From: Candidatus Mailhella excrementigallinarum
GTDB lineage: Bacteria; Desulfobacterota; Desulfovibrionia; Desulfovibrionales; Desulfovibrionaceae
DNA: 64,000 bases
Direction: 5' to 3'
Assembly (NCBI GenBank): GCA_944324075.1
Contig: CALUUZ010000001.1
Span: 124,001 to 188,000 of the forward strand
Positions 52,401 to 59,208 of this stretch are shown piece by piece (position 1 is the first letter of the stretch; the number at the start of each line of letters is the position of its first letter). The notes under the pieces are model-generated. The model searched no databases and was not told where the DNA came from. It saw only the letters and a list, made by a program, of their open reading frames with translations. The translations under genes were made by a program, and so were the position numbers.

Positions 52401-52597
52401 TGCCCCGTGATCTGACGGGCGAACGTCCTGTTGGCGAACAGGGCCTTGAGATAATCGGCAACGCTTTCTTCCGGCATGGGAAAAACATACCCGAGCAGCG
52501 GATTCTTGCAAGAGGTTCCGGCTTCCTCCCCGGGACTTTCAAGGCGAAAACTCTCTATCATTGCATATTCATGTCGCGCAGGCGATATTCGGTCCAT
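49433..52597 (-). CDS. Fused MrfA-like DEAD/DEAH helicase (DUF1998) and MrfB/YprB-like RNase H-fold exonuclease
   Basis: A 1054-residue protein. Helicase motifs: TPTASGKT (119-126), NPEML, DEAH (231-234), CTATVGN, then helicase-C ISTSALELGIDIG and QRGGRVGRKGQ. A winged-helix region and a DUF1998 module with CPCEAGCPSCTHSPKCG (about 752-768) follow, as in B. subtilis MrfA/YprA and Hrq1. A low-complexity Glu/Arg/Gly/Ser linker (about 795-878) leads to an exonuclease domain: VMVFDVET (DxE, about 882-889), GFNSLRFDYKVL and YCEADVDITRRLYE, i.e. a DEDD set as in MrfB/YprB. In B. subtilis MrfA and MrfB are separate mitomycin-repair proteins. The start (52597, or 52561) is uncertain. Confidence 0.87.
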   Translation of the reverse strand: MDRISPARHEYAMIESFRLESPGEEAGTSCKNPLLGYVFPMPEESVADYLKALFANRTFARQITGHRVLEGSDAVHAENRRPWSHAVRMLLDRAGIRLYSHQAEATDHIRAGRDVIVTTPTASGKTLVYNLPVLERFAQDPDARALYIFPLKALAQDQKAAFERLCLPWPEDARPRAALYDGDVSDHFRRKIRANPPTALITNPEMLHLAILPHHANWTTFLASLAFVVIDEAHSYRGVSGSHMALLLRRLARICGRYNARPVHVLCTATVGNPEELGTALIGRPVHAVTESGAPRGKRHVVFIDPEESPASAAIQLLQAALARNLRTIVYCRSRRMTELVGMWAGSRAGRWSSRISAYRAGFLPEERREIESRMASGELLAVISTSALELGIDIGNLDLCILVGYPGTIMSTLQRGGRVGRKGQESAVILLAGEDALDQFFIHHPDEFFSRPPEKAVLNPENEVLLVRHLECAAAESPLRRGEELIRGETARRAVHELESRALLLRSADGESWLAARRRPHRDVELRGGGASFQIVDPAGEVIGSVDTHQALRETHPGAVYLHRGRSYVIKELDFGARRVRAVPEEVKWHTRVRSSKSTEILSVDEISRVFAAPAARGRLRVTEHITGYERRLNGTLRVLDIQPLDLPPQIFETEGLWFVIPERFRSRVEDELMHFMGAIHALEHVSIGLMPLLVLADRNDFGGISTPMHPQLGASAVFIYDGLPGGAGLTRGAFPLLERLFEADRDTLASCPCEAGCPSCTHSPKCGSGNRPIDKAGALFLISSLISGEYAPADDDLLKVEPAAEGSSPDREEDAFATEGSGPRERRESPRRIAEDTAGGAAGGRLEMPRLSMEEGRESAGSGKEGREGGCSAVPQRKGPVMVFDVETRRSAAEVGGWHRADRMGVSVAVLWDGEAYRHFRQEELGVMLGLMRRAGLVIGFNSLRFDYKVLQPFADFDLHELPSLDLLMEVRNRLNYRVSLDNLGRATLGVPKTADGLKALQWWKEGRIDLIGAYCEADVDITRRLYEFGRAEGHVLFTSRAGQRVRIPVEW

Positions 52598-52642
52598 GTC
52601 CTTTCCCTGCCGTCAGAGAGATTCCCATCTTCAGGAGCCTTC

Positions 52643-53611
52643 ATGATCACACGCCCTCACGACGCCGGCCGCCGCCCGCGCAGGCTTGCCGTACTGGAGG
52701 AAGTCAAAAGCTTTCTCTCCGATTTCCCCAACGGCCTGCTCCTCAATGTCCTCCCTCCCGAACATCACACAAGGATGCATATCCCCGGCTCACGCCAGGC
52801 CTGCGTCTTTGAAACAGCCTTTTCCGAACATATGGAGAAACTGGCGCCTGATCCCGAAACCCCGATCATGGTCTACGGCGCGGGAGCGTCGCTGGACGCC
52901 GCCGTGGCCACCGCGAAGCTGCTGGGACTCGGATACCGGAACGTGCGCATGTGGCCGGGCGGTCTGAACACATGGCGCATGGCCGGTCTTCCCCTGGAGG
53001 GGGAAGACCCCTGCGCTCCGCTGGAAAAGAACCCCGCCCCGCCGGAAGGAGAATACGAACTCCAGCCTCTGGAGGGAGATATCCGCTGGACGGGCCGCAA
53101 TGCCCATTCCAGCCATTACGGGCATCTCTTTCTCAAGTCCGGGTATCTGCGCATGGAACGCGGCCGGAACGGGCCGGAGGGCGAAGGGGAAATCATCGCG
53201 GACATGGGCAGCATCGCGGACGAAGACCTCGCGGGCAGCCCCTGGCAGCGCGTGCTTCTGGCCCACCTGGCTTCGGAGGATTTCTTCCACAGCGCCCTGT
53301 ACCCGGAAGCCCGGCTGCGCATCTCCCGTCTCTATCCCCTGCCCGACACCCTGCGCCGGGAAAGCTCCGGAGTGCCCGATCACCTGATCCGGGGCGAAGC
53401 GGTCATCCGGGGCAGGTCTGAGCGGGTGGACATTCCCGCCATACTCCGCCGGGATGGAGACGGTCTTGTCCTCACCCTGCGCGCCGATCTTGACCGTACC
53501 CGCTGGGGCGTACTGTACGGCTCGTCAAAATTCTTCCGCTGCCTCGGCATGCACAAGGTGGACGACATCATCAGCCTTGAAGCCCGGCTGGCATTCAGGC
53601 GAGTGAACTGA
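52643..53611 (+). CDS. Rhodanese-fold domain (Cys-less) fused to YceI-like domain
   Basis: A 322-residue protein without signal peptide. Residues about 15-115 follow the rhodanese fold: NGLLLNVLPPEHHTRMHIPGSRQA, then PIMVYGAGASLDAA where the active-site loop would begin with Cys (VYCxxGxRS), and GYRNVRMWPGGLNTWRMAGLPLEG. The Cys is replaced by Gly, so no sulfur transfer is expected. Residues about 140-322 resemble the YceI/lipocalin-like barrel (DIRWTGRNAHSSHYGHLFLKSG, VDIPAILRRDGDGLVLTLRADLDRTRWGV), a lipid- or isoprenoid-binding fold. CAGGAG lies 7 bases before the ATG. It is divergent from the helicase gene. Function unknown. Confidence 0.75.
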   Translation: MITRPHDAGRRPRRLAVLEEVKSFLSDFPNGLLLNVLPPEHHTRMHIPGSRQACVFETAFSEHMEKLAPDPETPIMVYGAGASLDAAVATAKLLGLGYRNVRMWPGGLNTWRMAGLPLEGEDPCAPLEKNPAPPEGEYELQPLEGDIRWTGRNAHSSHYGHLFLKSGYLRMERGRNGPEGEGEIIADMGSIADEDLAGSPWQRVLLAHLASEDFFHSALYPEARLRISRLYPLPDTLRRESSGVPDHLIRGEAVIRGRSERVDIPAILRRDGDGLVLTLRADLDRTRWGVLYGSSKFFRCLGMHKVDDIISLEARLAFRRVN

Positions 53612-53672
53612 AATCCGCGCTCAGAGGCCTTTGCCGGTTGCGAAGACGGAAAGACGATTCTATCCTGTCCGC

Positions 53673-54308
53673 ATGTACGACATCGCCGCAAACAGATTTT
53701 CCGCCGCAGGAGGCGCATGCTTTCCCGCCCCCTTCCGCAGGCTCCGGCTCCGCCTCTGGAACGAGGCGGATCGGAGCGATTTTCGCCGCCTCAACAGCGA
53801 TCCGCGCGTCATGCGCTTCTTTCCCGCGCCGCTGTCGGCCAGAGCCAGCGACGCGCTGCTGGAACGCTTCATGCTTCACCAGAAGGAAGAGGGCTTCGGG
53901 GTATGGCCGGCGGAAGTCCTTGACGAAGAAGGCTCCCGGGAAAACAGACCGCGTTTTGCAGGATTCGCGGGGCTGCTGAGGGTTCGCTTTGCCGCGCCCT
54001 TTCCGGCGTATTCCACCCACCCGCCGGTGGAAATCGGCTGGCGCTTCCTGCCGGAATTCTGGGGCAGGGGACTGGCCTGCGAAGCTGCGCGGGCCAGCCT
54101 TGCCTTCGGCTTTCATGAACTCGGGCTGGAGGAAATCGTTTCCTTTACCGCCGTTGCCAATACGCCTTCCCGGCGGCTTATGATCAGGCTGGGCATGACG
54201 CACGATTCGGGCGACGACTTCGATCATCCTTCCCTGCCCGACGCCCATCCCCTGCAGCGTCACGTTCTGTACCGCCTGGCGCGGGAAGACGCTGAAACAT
54301 GGCTCTGA
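53673..54308 (+). CDS. GNAT family N-acetyltransferase (RimJ/RimL-type)
   Basis: A 211-residue acetyl-CoA-dependent acetyltransferase. RLRLRLWNEADRSDFRRLNSDPRVMRFF is the RimJ/RimL-type opening; VEIGWRFLPEFWGRGLACEAARASLAFGFHELGLEEI carries the acetyl-CoA-binding GRGLA loop; VANTPSRRLMIRLGM is the following strand. Likely targets are N-terminal or small amine groups; not assignable. No clear ribosome binding site is seen at ATG 53673; a TTG start at 53631 would add 14 residues. It follows the rhodanese-YceI gene by 61 bases on the same strand. Confidence 0.85.
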   Translation: MYDIAANRFSAAGGACFPAPFRRLRLRLWNEADRSDFRRLNSDPRVMRFFPAPLSARASDALLERFMLHQKEEGFGVWPAEVLDEEGSRENRPRFAGFAGLLRVRFAAPFPAYSTHPPVEIGWRFLPEFWGRGLACEAARASLAFGFHELGLEEIVSFTAVANTPSRRLMIRLGMTHDSGDDFDHPSLPDAHPLQRHVLYRLAREDAETWL

Positions 54309-54312
54309 ACAA

Positions 54313-54350
54313 AATCCCCGTGGCGAAGAAAAACTTCAGCCGCGGGGAAT
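54313..54350 (+). terminator. Hairpin after the GNAT gene
   Basis: ATCCCCGTGGCGAAG and CTTCAGCCGCGGGGAAT pair around AAAAA with one bulge, directly after the GNAT stop. Strong stem but no U run (TGGCCGTATCTC follows). Probable terminator or 3' end stabiliser. Confidence 0.45.
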
Positions 54351-54450
54351 GGCCGTATCTCGTGCAAGAACGGAAAATCCGGGCCTTGTGCTGTTGAACG
54401 TATCTGCCTGCACATCCCGCGCTTCCGATCCGCAGGCTTCATCAAAAATG

Positions 54451-54623
54451 CCTTTGTGGTTTGAGACCTCCCCCTTCAGGGGGAAAAGAGCAGTTGAAAA
54501 GACGGCGAAGCCGATGAAATCTTTTTCCGCACCCCTCCCTTCAGGGAGGGGCAATCCGCATGCCCCCTCTCCGTCGGCTGCTTCAGTCAGTCGGCGGATG
54601 GGGCGACTGTGGATTGAAACATG
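54451..54623 (-). repeat. Family C dispersed repeat, copy C3, reversed
   Basis: About 173 bp from CCTTTGTGGTTTGAGACC to GCGACTGTGGATTGAAACATG. The end shows the stem CAGTCG...CGACTG (10-base loop) followed by TGGATTGAAAC. Internal hairpins are CCCCCTTCAGGGGG and CACCCCTCCC-TTCA-GGGAGGGG. A truncated family B copy follows within 20 bases. Confidence 0.75.
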
Positions 54624-54640
54624 CCTGAAACCGGATATGG

Positions 54641-54745
54641 AAGCCGGAGCTATACGCCTCAAGTGAATTGCGGCTATTACGGCGTCGCGGCTTCAGTCTC
54701 GCCCTGCTTGACTGAAGGAGAGCAGTTCATAGGCGAAATGCTCTA
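54641..54745 (-). repeat. Family B dispersed repeat, copy B6, partial and reversed
   Basis: About 105 bp: AAGCCGGAGCTATACGCC, AAGTGAATTGCGGC, GGCTTCAGTCTCGCC, ending GGCGAAATGCTCTA. The TAGAGC end reversed provides the stop codon of the small minus-strand membrane protein gene. The TAGAGCGTTTTG end is missing. Confidence 0.75.
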
Positions 54746-54883
54746 ATGCTGCATATGATCGCCCTTTCTGATGCGGTACACGATGGCGCACATCATGATG
54801 ACGAAATAGACGAAAATCAGGCCCACGCCCACAAATCCCTGCGGGGTGGAATGCATGGCACTTTCAATCAGATGGGAAAACAT
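54743..54883 (-). CDS. Small single-pass membrane protein (46 residues)
   Basis: MFSHLIESAMHSTPQG is followed by one TM helix (FVGVGLIFVYFVIMMCAIVY) and a short basic tail ending RIRKGDHMQH. The coding strand has CCAAGGAGCGCGCC directly before the ATG, an excellent ribosome binding site with 7 bases spacing, which argues for a real gene. I do not recognise a family; size and layout resemble accessory subunits of transporters or oxidases. The stop TAG is the end of repeat B6, so the original C-terminus may have been changed by the insertion. Confidence 0.65.
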   Translation of the reverse strand: MFSHLIESAMHSTPQGFVGVGLIFVYFVIMMCAIVYRIRKGDHMQH

Positions 54884-55050
54884 GGCGCGCTCCTTGGCTA
54901 AGACTTGCACCCGCCGCATCCAGAGAGCAGGGGAACGGCAAAGGGTTGCCTTATCACTATGCACCGGCGCTGCGGCAAAAGTCAAGACGGACGCGGCCGG
55001 GAACGCGGCAATACACCCGACGCGCACGTTTTTTCCGGTCACAGGGCGTA

Positions 55051-55224
55051 TAGCATTTGAAAATATCTGTCAGCCAAAACCCTGTGTTCCGGCCCGCAGG
55101 TTTCACGCCTCCATCGGAGCTGTGCGCCGCAAGTGAATTGCAGCGACACCGGAGAAGGGGGAGCGTCGCGGCTTCAGTCTCGCTCCGCTCGACTCCGGGA
55201 GCATTTTCAAATCGAAAATGCTCT
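55051..55224 (-). repeat. Family B dispersed repeat, copy B7, reversed
   Basis: About 174 bp from TAGCATTTGAAAATATCTG (left end shortened) through GCAGGTTTCACGCC, AAGTGAATTGCAGCGACACCGG and GGCTTCAGTCTCGCTCC to CGAAAATGCTCT. Copy C4 starts at the next base, so the two families lie back to back. Confidence 0.75.
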
Positions 55225-55378
55225 GCGGTCTGAAACCTTCCCCCTCAGGGGGAAACATGAACTTGACAAAAAGGGGAAGCCGATGAAGTCTTTTTTCCTT
55301 CATCTCTCCCTTCGGAGAAGGGCAGTCCGCACGGCCACCGTCCAGCCGGCGGACGGGGCGACTGTGGATTGAAACATG
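55225..55378 (-). repeat. Family C dispersed repeat, copy C4, reversed
   Basis: About 154 bp from GCGGTCTGAAACCTTCCCCC to GCGACTGTGGATTGAAACATG. The end stem reads CAGCCG...CGACTG with one mismatch. Its last bases CATG supply an in-frame ATG (55376) nine bases before the ATG taken as start of the following methyltransferase gene. Confidence 0.75.
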
Positions 55379-55384
55379 CGCGGC

Positions 55385-56935
55385 ATGACAGCATCATCTT
55401 TTCCGCAACAAGACGAATATCTGGAACTGCACCTCACCGGCCTTTCCCATGACGGACGCTGCGTGGCCCGCCGCGAGGGAGAACCTGTCGTCTTCGTGCG
55501 GGGGGGGCTGCCCGGCCAGCGCGTGCTGGCCCGTCTCGGCCCGCGGCGCGCGGAAAGCGGCAAACGCATGCTGGAAGCGGAACTTGTGCGCGTACTCGCG
55601 CCCGTGCCGGACGGCATGGGCGGCGAACGCCCCGCGCCCTGCCTCCATGCGGAAGACTGCGGAGGCTGCCCCTGGCAGGCTCTGCCCTACGCCGTTCAAC
55701 TGGCATGGAAAGAGCGTCTGCTTGCGGACGCCCTGACCCGCATCGGCAGGCTGCGGCTCCCGCAGGCTGTTTTCCGCCCCATCATTCCCTCCTCATCGGA
55801 ATGGGGTTTCCGCAACAAGATGGAATTTGCCTTTGCCCCCGGCGCAAACGGCCTGCCCCGCCTGGGGCTGCGGCGGCGCAGCTCCCGCGAGGTGGTGGAG
55901 ATTTCCGCCTGCCTGCTGGCTTCGCCGCGCATGATGCGGGCCTTTGCCGCGCTGCGGGAAGCGGCGCTCCGTTCCGGCCTGACAGCCTGGGACGGAAGGA
56001 ACGGACTGCTGCGCCATGCCGTTCTGCGCGAAGCGGGAGGCGCGCTGCTGGTTGAACTGATCGCCGCTCCCGCCCCTGATTCCGATGCCGCGCGCCTCCG
56101 CTGCATGGGAGAAGAACTTGTCGCCTCGGGCGTCGCTGACGGCTTCGCGCACAGCGAACGCCGCGCGAAAACCGATGTCGCCTACGGAGAGCGCACCCGC
56201 TTTCACACAGGACAGGCTGAACTGACGGAAACGCTGGAACTTCCCCGTACCCCGGGCGGACATGATGCTCCGCTCCGGCTTCAACTCGGCCATGCCTCCT
56301 TTTTTCAGATCAACCCCGCCACAGCCTCGAAACTCTACGGAGAGGCCCTGCTCATGGCGCTGGAAGCCCTTGCCGGAACGGAAGCGCGCGCCTCCGGCGG
56401 AGTGTGGAAAGCCGGAGAAGGCAGACTGCCTTCCTGCTGGGATCTTTACTGCGGCGTGGGCGGACTGGCTCTGACCATGGCGCCCTATTTCGAGCGGGTG
56501 CTCGGGCTGGAGAGCGTCGCCCCTGCCGTGACGCTGGCGCGGAAAAACGCGAAGCGTTTTCCGCAGGCCCGCTTTGAATGCGCCGACGCCGCGCGCCTGG
56601 GAGAATACTTCCGCCGCTTTGGCGCGCCCGATCTGCTGGTCTGCGATCCGCCCCGCGCGGGCATGAATGACCAGGTCACCCGGGCCATTCTGCGCGCCCG
56701 CCCCGGGCATCTTGTGCTGATTTCCTGCAATCCGGCCACACTGGCCCGCGATCTGGCGCGGCTGGCCGGAGGAGACGCGGCAGCATACGAAATACTCGCC
56801 GTGCGGCCCGTGGACATGTTCCCGCAGACGCCGCATGTGGAGAGCGTGGTCAGCCTGCGGGCAAAGGCCGGAACACTCCTCTCCGCTCCGTCATGCGAAA
56901 GGGCCGCCCCCGGAGGACGGCCCTTTCCAGCCTGA
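55385..56935 (+). CDS. RlmD/RumA-type 23S rRNA (uracil-C5)-methyltransferase
   Basis: A 516-residue SAM-dependent RNA m5U methyltransferase. Residues about 10-72 are a TRAM RNA-binding domain (LHLTGLSHDGRCVARREG). Cys86, Cys92 and Cys95 (CLHAEDCGGC) plus a later Cys (ISACLLA) fit the 4Fe-4S site of RumA. The catalytic core has DLYCGVGGLALTMA (SAM site), LVCDPPRAGM and the nucleophile Cys448 in LISCNPAT. It is longer than E. coli RlmD (about 430), with an Ala/Gly-rich insertion near 340. The start is unclear: ATG 55376 lies in repeat C4 and ATG 55385 has no good ribosome binding site. Confidence 0.85.
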   Translation: MTASSFPQQDEYLELHLTGLSHDGRCVARREGEPVVFVRGGLPGQRVLARLGPRRAESGKRMLEAELVRVLAPVPDGMGGERPAPCLHAEDCGGCPWQALPYAVQLAWKERLLADALTRIGRLRLPQAVFRPIIPSSSEWGFRNKMEFAFAPGANGLPRLGLRRRSSREVVEISACLLASPRMMRAFAALREAALRSGLTAWDGRNGLLRHAVLREAGGALLVELIAAPAPDSDAARLRCMGEELVASGVADGFAHSERRAKTDVAYGERTRFHTGQAELTETLELPRTPGGHDAPLRLQLGHASFFQINPATASKLYGEALLMALEALAGTEARASGGVWKAGEGRLPSCWDLYCGVGGLALTMAPYFERVLGLESVAPAVTLARKNAKRFPQARFECADAARLGEYFRRFGAPDLLVCDPPRAGMNDQVTRAILRARPGHLVLISCNPATLARDLARLAGGDAAAYEILAVRPVDMFPQTPHVESVVSLRAKAGTLLSAPSCERAAPGGRPFPA

Positions 56936-56950
56936 TGACAGAACCAGGTT

Positions 56951-57133
56951 TAGAACATTTTCGTTTTGAAAATGCTCCCGGAGTCAAGCGAAGCGAGACT
57001 GAAGCCGCGACGCCCCCTCTTCTCCGGTGTCGCCGCAATTCACTTGCGGCGTATAGCTCCGACGGCGGCGTGAAACCTGCGGGCAGGAACACAGGGTCCT
57101 GTCCGGCAGATATTTTCGAGAGCAAAACGCTCT
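56951..57133 (+). repeat. Family B dispersed repeat, copy B8, full length
   Basis: About 183 bp from TAGAACATTTTCGTTTTGAAA to GAGAGCAAAACGCTCT. It contains all modules: GGAGTC, GCGAGACTGAAGCCGCGACG, CCGGTGTCGCCGCAATTC, GGCGTGAAACCTGCGGG. It separates the converging methyltransferase and EF-G-like genes, leaving 15 bases before the first and 11 before the second stop, consistent with a bidirectional terminator role. Confidence 0.8.
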
Positions 57134-57144
57134 GAAGAAAGGCG

Positions 57145-59208
57145 CTATTCAGCCGCCTTGTGCGCCTGATATTCGGCGACGACCTTGTCGACCACAGGTT
57201 GCGGAGCCTCCTCGTAATGGTCGAATTCCATGGTGAACACACCCTGGCCGCCGGTCATGCTGCGCAGATCGGGGGCATAACGGAGCACTTCGCTCATGGG
57301 CACATGCGCCTTGATTTCCGTAATCCCGGCCTGGGAATCGGAACCCAGCACCTTGCCCCGGCGGGAGGAGAGGTCACCGATCACATCGCCCATATAATTG
57401 TCCGGAATGGACACCGTCACCAGAGCCACAGGCTCCAGCAGCACGACCTTGAGCTTTTCCAGCGCGGCCTTGAAGGCCAGAGAGCCGGCCACCTTGAACG
57501 CCATTTCCGAGGAGTCCACGGTATGATAGGAGCCGTCGTACACGCGCACCCTGAAATCCACCACGGGGTAGCCCGCAAGATATCCGCGCGCCGCGCTCTC
57601 CTGAATGCCCTTGTCAATGGCCGGAATATACTGGCGCGGGATCACGCCGCCCACGATGCCGTCCTCGTACACATAGCCCGCTCCGCGCGGCAGACCTTCC
57701 ATTTCAATCCAGCAGTCGCCGAACTGTCCGCGTCCGCCGGACTGCTTCTTGTGACGGCCCTGCACCTGCACCTTGCCCTTTACGGTTTCACGGTACGGCA
57801 CCTTGGGCGTCTTGAGCAGAATTTCCACCTTGCTGCGGCGCCTGGCCTTTTCCACGGAAATTTCAATATGCAACTGCCCCATGCCGGACAGCAGCGTATC
57901 CCCGGTTTCCTCATCGCGGGCCAGCCGGAGGGTGACGTCTTCATCCAGCAGCTTGAGCACCGCCGCGTACACCTTGTCTTCGTCCCCCTTGTTCTGCGGA
58001 GCCAGGGCAAAGGTGATGAGCTGCGCGGGCAGCTTGGGCATGGGCAGGACAAAGGGCGCCTTTTCATCGCACAGGGTATCGCCCGTGCGGGTGGTTTTCA
58101 GCTTGGCCACGCCCACAATGGCGCCGGGGCCGAGTGTATCCTTGCAGGCCGTCTGCGTCTTGCCGCAGACATGGAGCAGACTGCCCAGGCGCTCGGTTTC
58201 GCCGGAACGCATGTTCCTGAGCGCCGTTTCGGAGGAAATGGTGCCGGACAGCACGCGGATCATGCTCACCTGGCCGGAAAACGCGTCGTTCAGCGTCTTG
58301 AACACGACACAGGCCGCAGGTTCGTCCGGGGAGGACGCGCGTTCCGTCCCGTCCTCTCCGATCCACGCCGGGCGATCCAGCGGCGAGGGGAACAGCTTGT
58401 CGATCGTGTTCAGCAGGCGACGGCCGCCCTTGTTGTCCAGCGCAGACCCCACCAGCACGGGTACAACCTCTCCGGACAGCACGCCCTTGCGCAGGCCAAG
58501 CTCGATTTCCTCCGGAGAAAGCGAACCCTCGTCCAGGTACTTGTTCATCAGGTCTTCGTCGGATTCCGCGATATTTTCCACGGCGGTATCACGCAGCAAC
58601 TGGGCCTCGTCGGCCAGATCGGCGGGAATGGCCGCTTCCGTGGTCGCGCCGTTCTCCCCGAACATCAGGGCCTTGCCCGCGAACACGTCCACCAGCCCGA
58701 CGAACTTCTCGCCCTCGAGAATGGGCATGTAGAACACGACGGGCCTCATGCCCAGCGAAGAGGTCAGCCCGTTCAGGGCCATGTCGAAATCCGCGCGCTC
58801 ACGATCCATCTTGGTCACAAACACGATGCTCGGCAGCCCGGCGGCCTTTACCTGGCTCCACAGCTTGCGGGTCTGGGGGCGGACGCCGTCCACTGCGTCG
58901 ATGGTCAGCACCGCCGCATCCACGGCCTGAAGCAGGTACTCCATGTCGCCGGAGAAATTGCTGTCGCCGGGCACGTCCACCAGGTAATGCCGGTTTCTGT
59001 TCCATTCAAAGGTGGCGAAGCCGGGCTGTATGGAACCGCGGCGCCTGGTTTCCTCGGGTTCATAATCAAGAGAAGTGGTTCCTTCCTCAATCGCGCCGAG
59101 GCGATTGATCACGCCCGCCTGAAAGAGAAGCATTTCAGCCAGAGAAGTTTTGCCGCAGCCGCCCGTGCCCACCAGGGCGTAGGTGCGTTGAGTTTCCAGA
59201 TTGGACAT
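57145..59208 (-). CDS. Elongation factor G-like translational GTPase
   Basis: A 687-residue GTPase with the five-domain EF-G plan. G1 reads LVGTGGCGKTSLAEMLL rather than the AHIDAGKTT of canonical EF-G; G3 is DVPGDSNF, G4 TKMD. Domain IV begins near 475 with GRGQFGDCWIEMEGLPRGAGYVYEDGIVGGVIPRQYIPAIDKGI and domain V near 600 (PVALVTVSIPDNYMGDVIGDLSSRRGKVLG). The altered G1 matches the EF-G2/FusA2-like class whose role is less clear than EF-G1. GGAGAGG lies 3-5 bases before ATG 59208. It stands alone, without rpsL/rpsG/tuf, which supports a secondary EF-G. Confidence 0.9.
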   Translation of the reverse strand: MSNLETQRTYALVGTGGCGKTSLAEMLLFQAGVINRLGAIEEGTTSLDYEPEETRRRGSIQPGFATFEWNRNRHYLVDVPGDSNFSGDMEYLLQAVDAAVLTIDAVDGVRPQTRKLWSQVKAAGLPSIVFVTKMDRERADFDMALNGLTSSLGMRPVVFYMPILEGEKFVGLVDVFAGKALMFGENGATTEAAIPADLADEAQLLRDTAVENIAESDEDLMNKYLDEGSLSPEEIELGLRKGVLSGEVVPVLVGSALDNKGGRRLLNTIDKLFPSPLDRPAWIGEDGTERASSPDEPAACVVFKTLNDAFSGQVSMIRVLSGTISSETALRNMRSGETERLGSLLHVCGKTQTACKDTLGPGAIVGVAKLKTTRTGDTLCDEKAPFVLPMPKLPAQLITFALAPQNKGDEDKVYAAVLKLLDEDVTLRLARDEETGDTLLSGMGQLHIEISVEKARRRSKVEILLKTPKVPYRETVKGKVQVQGRHKKQSGGRGQFGDCWIEMEGLPRGAGYVYEDGIVGGVIPRQYIPAIDKGIQESAARGYLAGYPVVDFRVRVYDGSYHTVDSSEMAFKVAGSLAFKAALEKLKVVLLEPVALVTVSIPDNYMGDVIGDLSSRRGKVLGSDSQAGITEIKAHVPMSEVLRYAPDLRSMTGGQGVFTMEFDHYEEAPQPVVDKVVAEYQAHKAAE

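Noticed and set aside
54590..55378. CRISPR array suggested by two GTGGATTGAAAC sequences about 750 bases apart and two more elsewhere
   Set aside because: The repeats are not regularly spaced, no spacer-length units occur between them and no cas gene is in the window. They belong to a dispersed repeat family.
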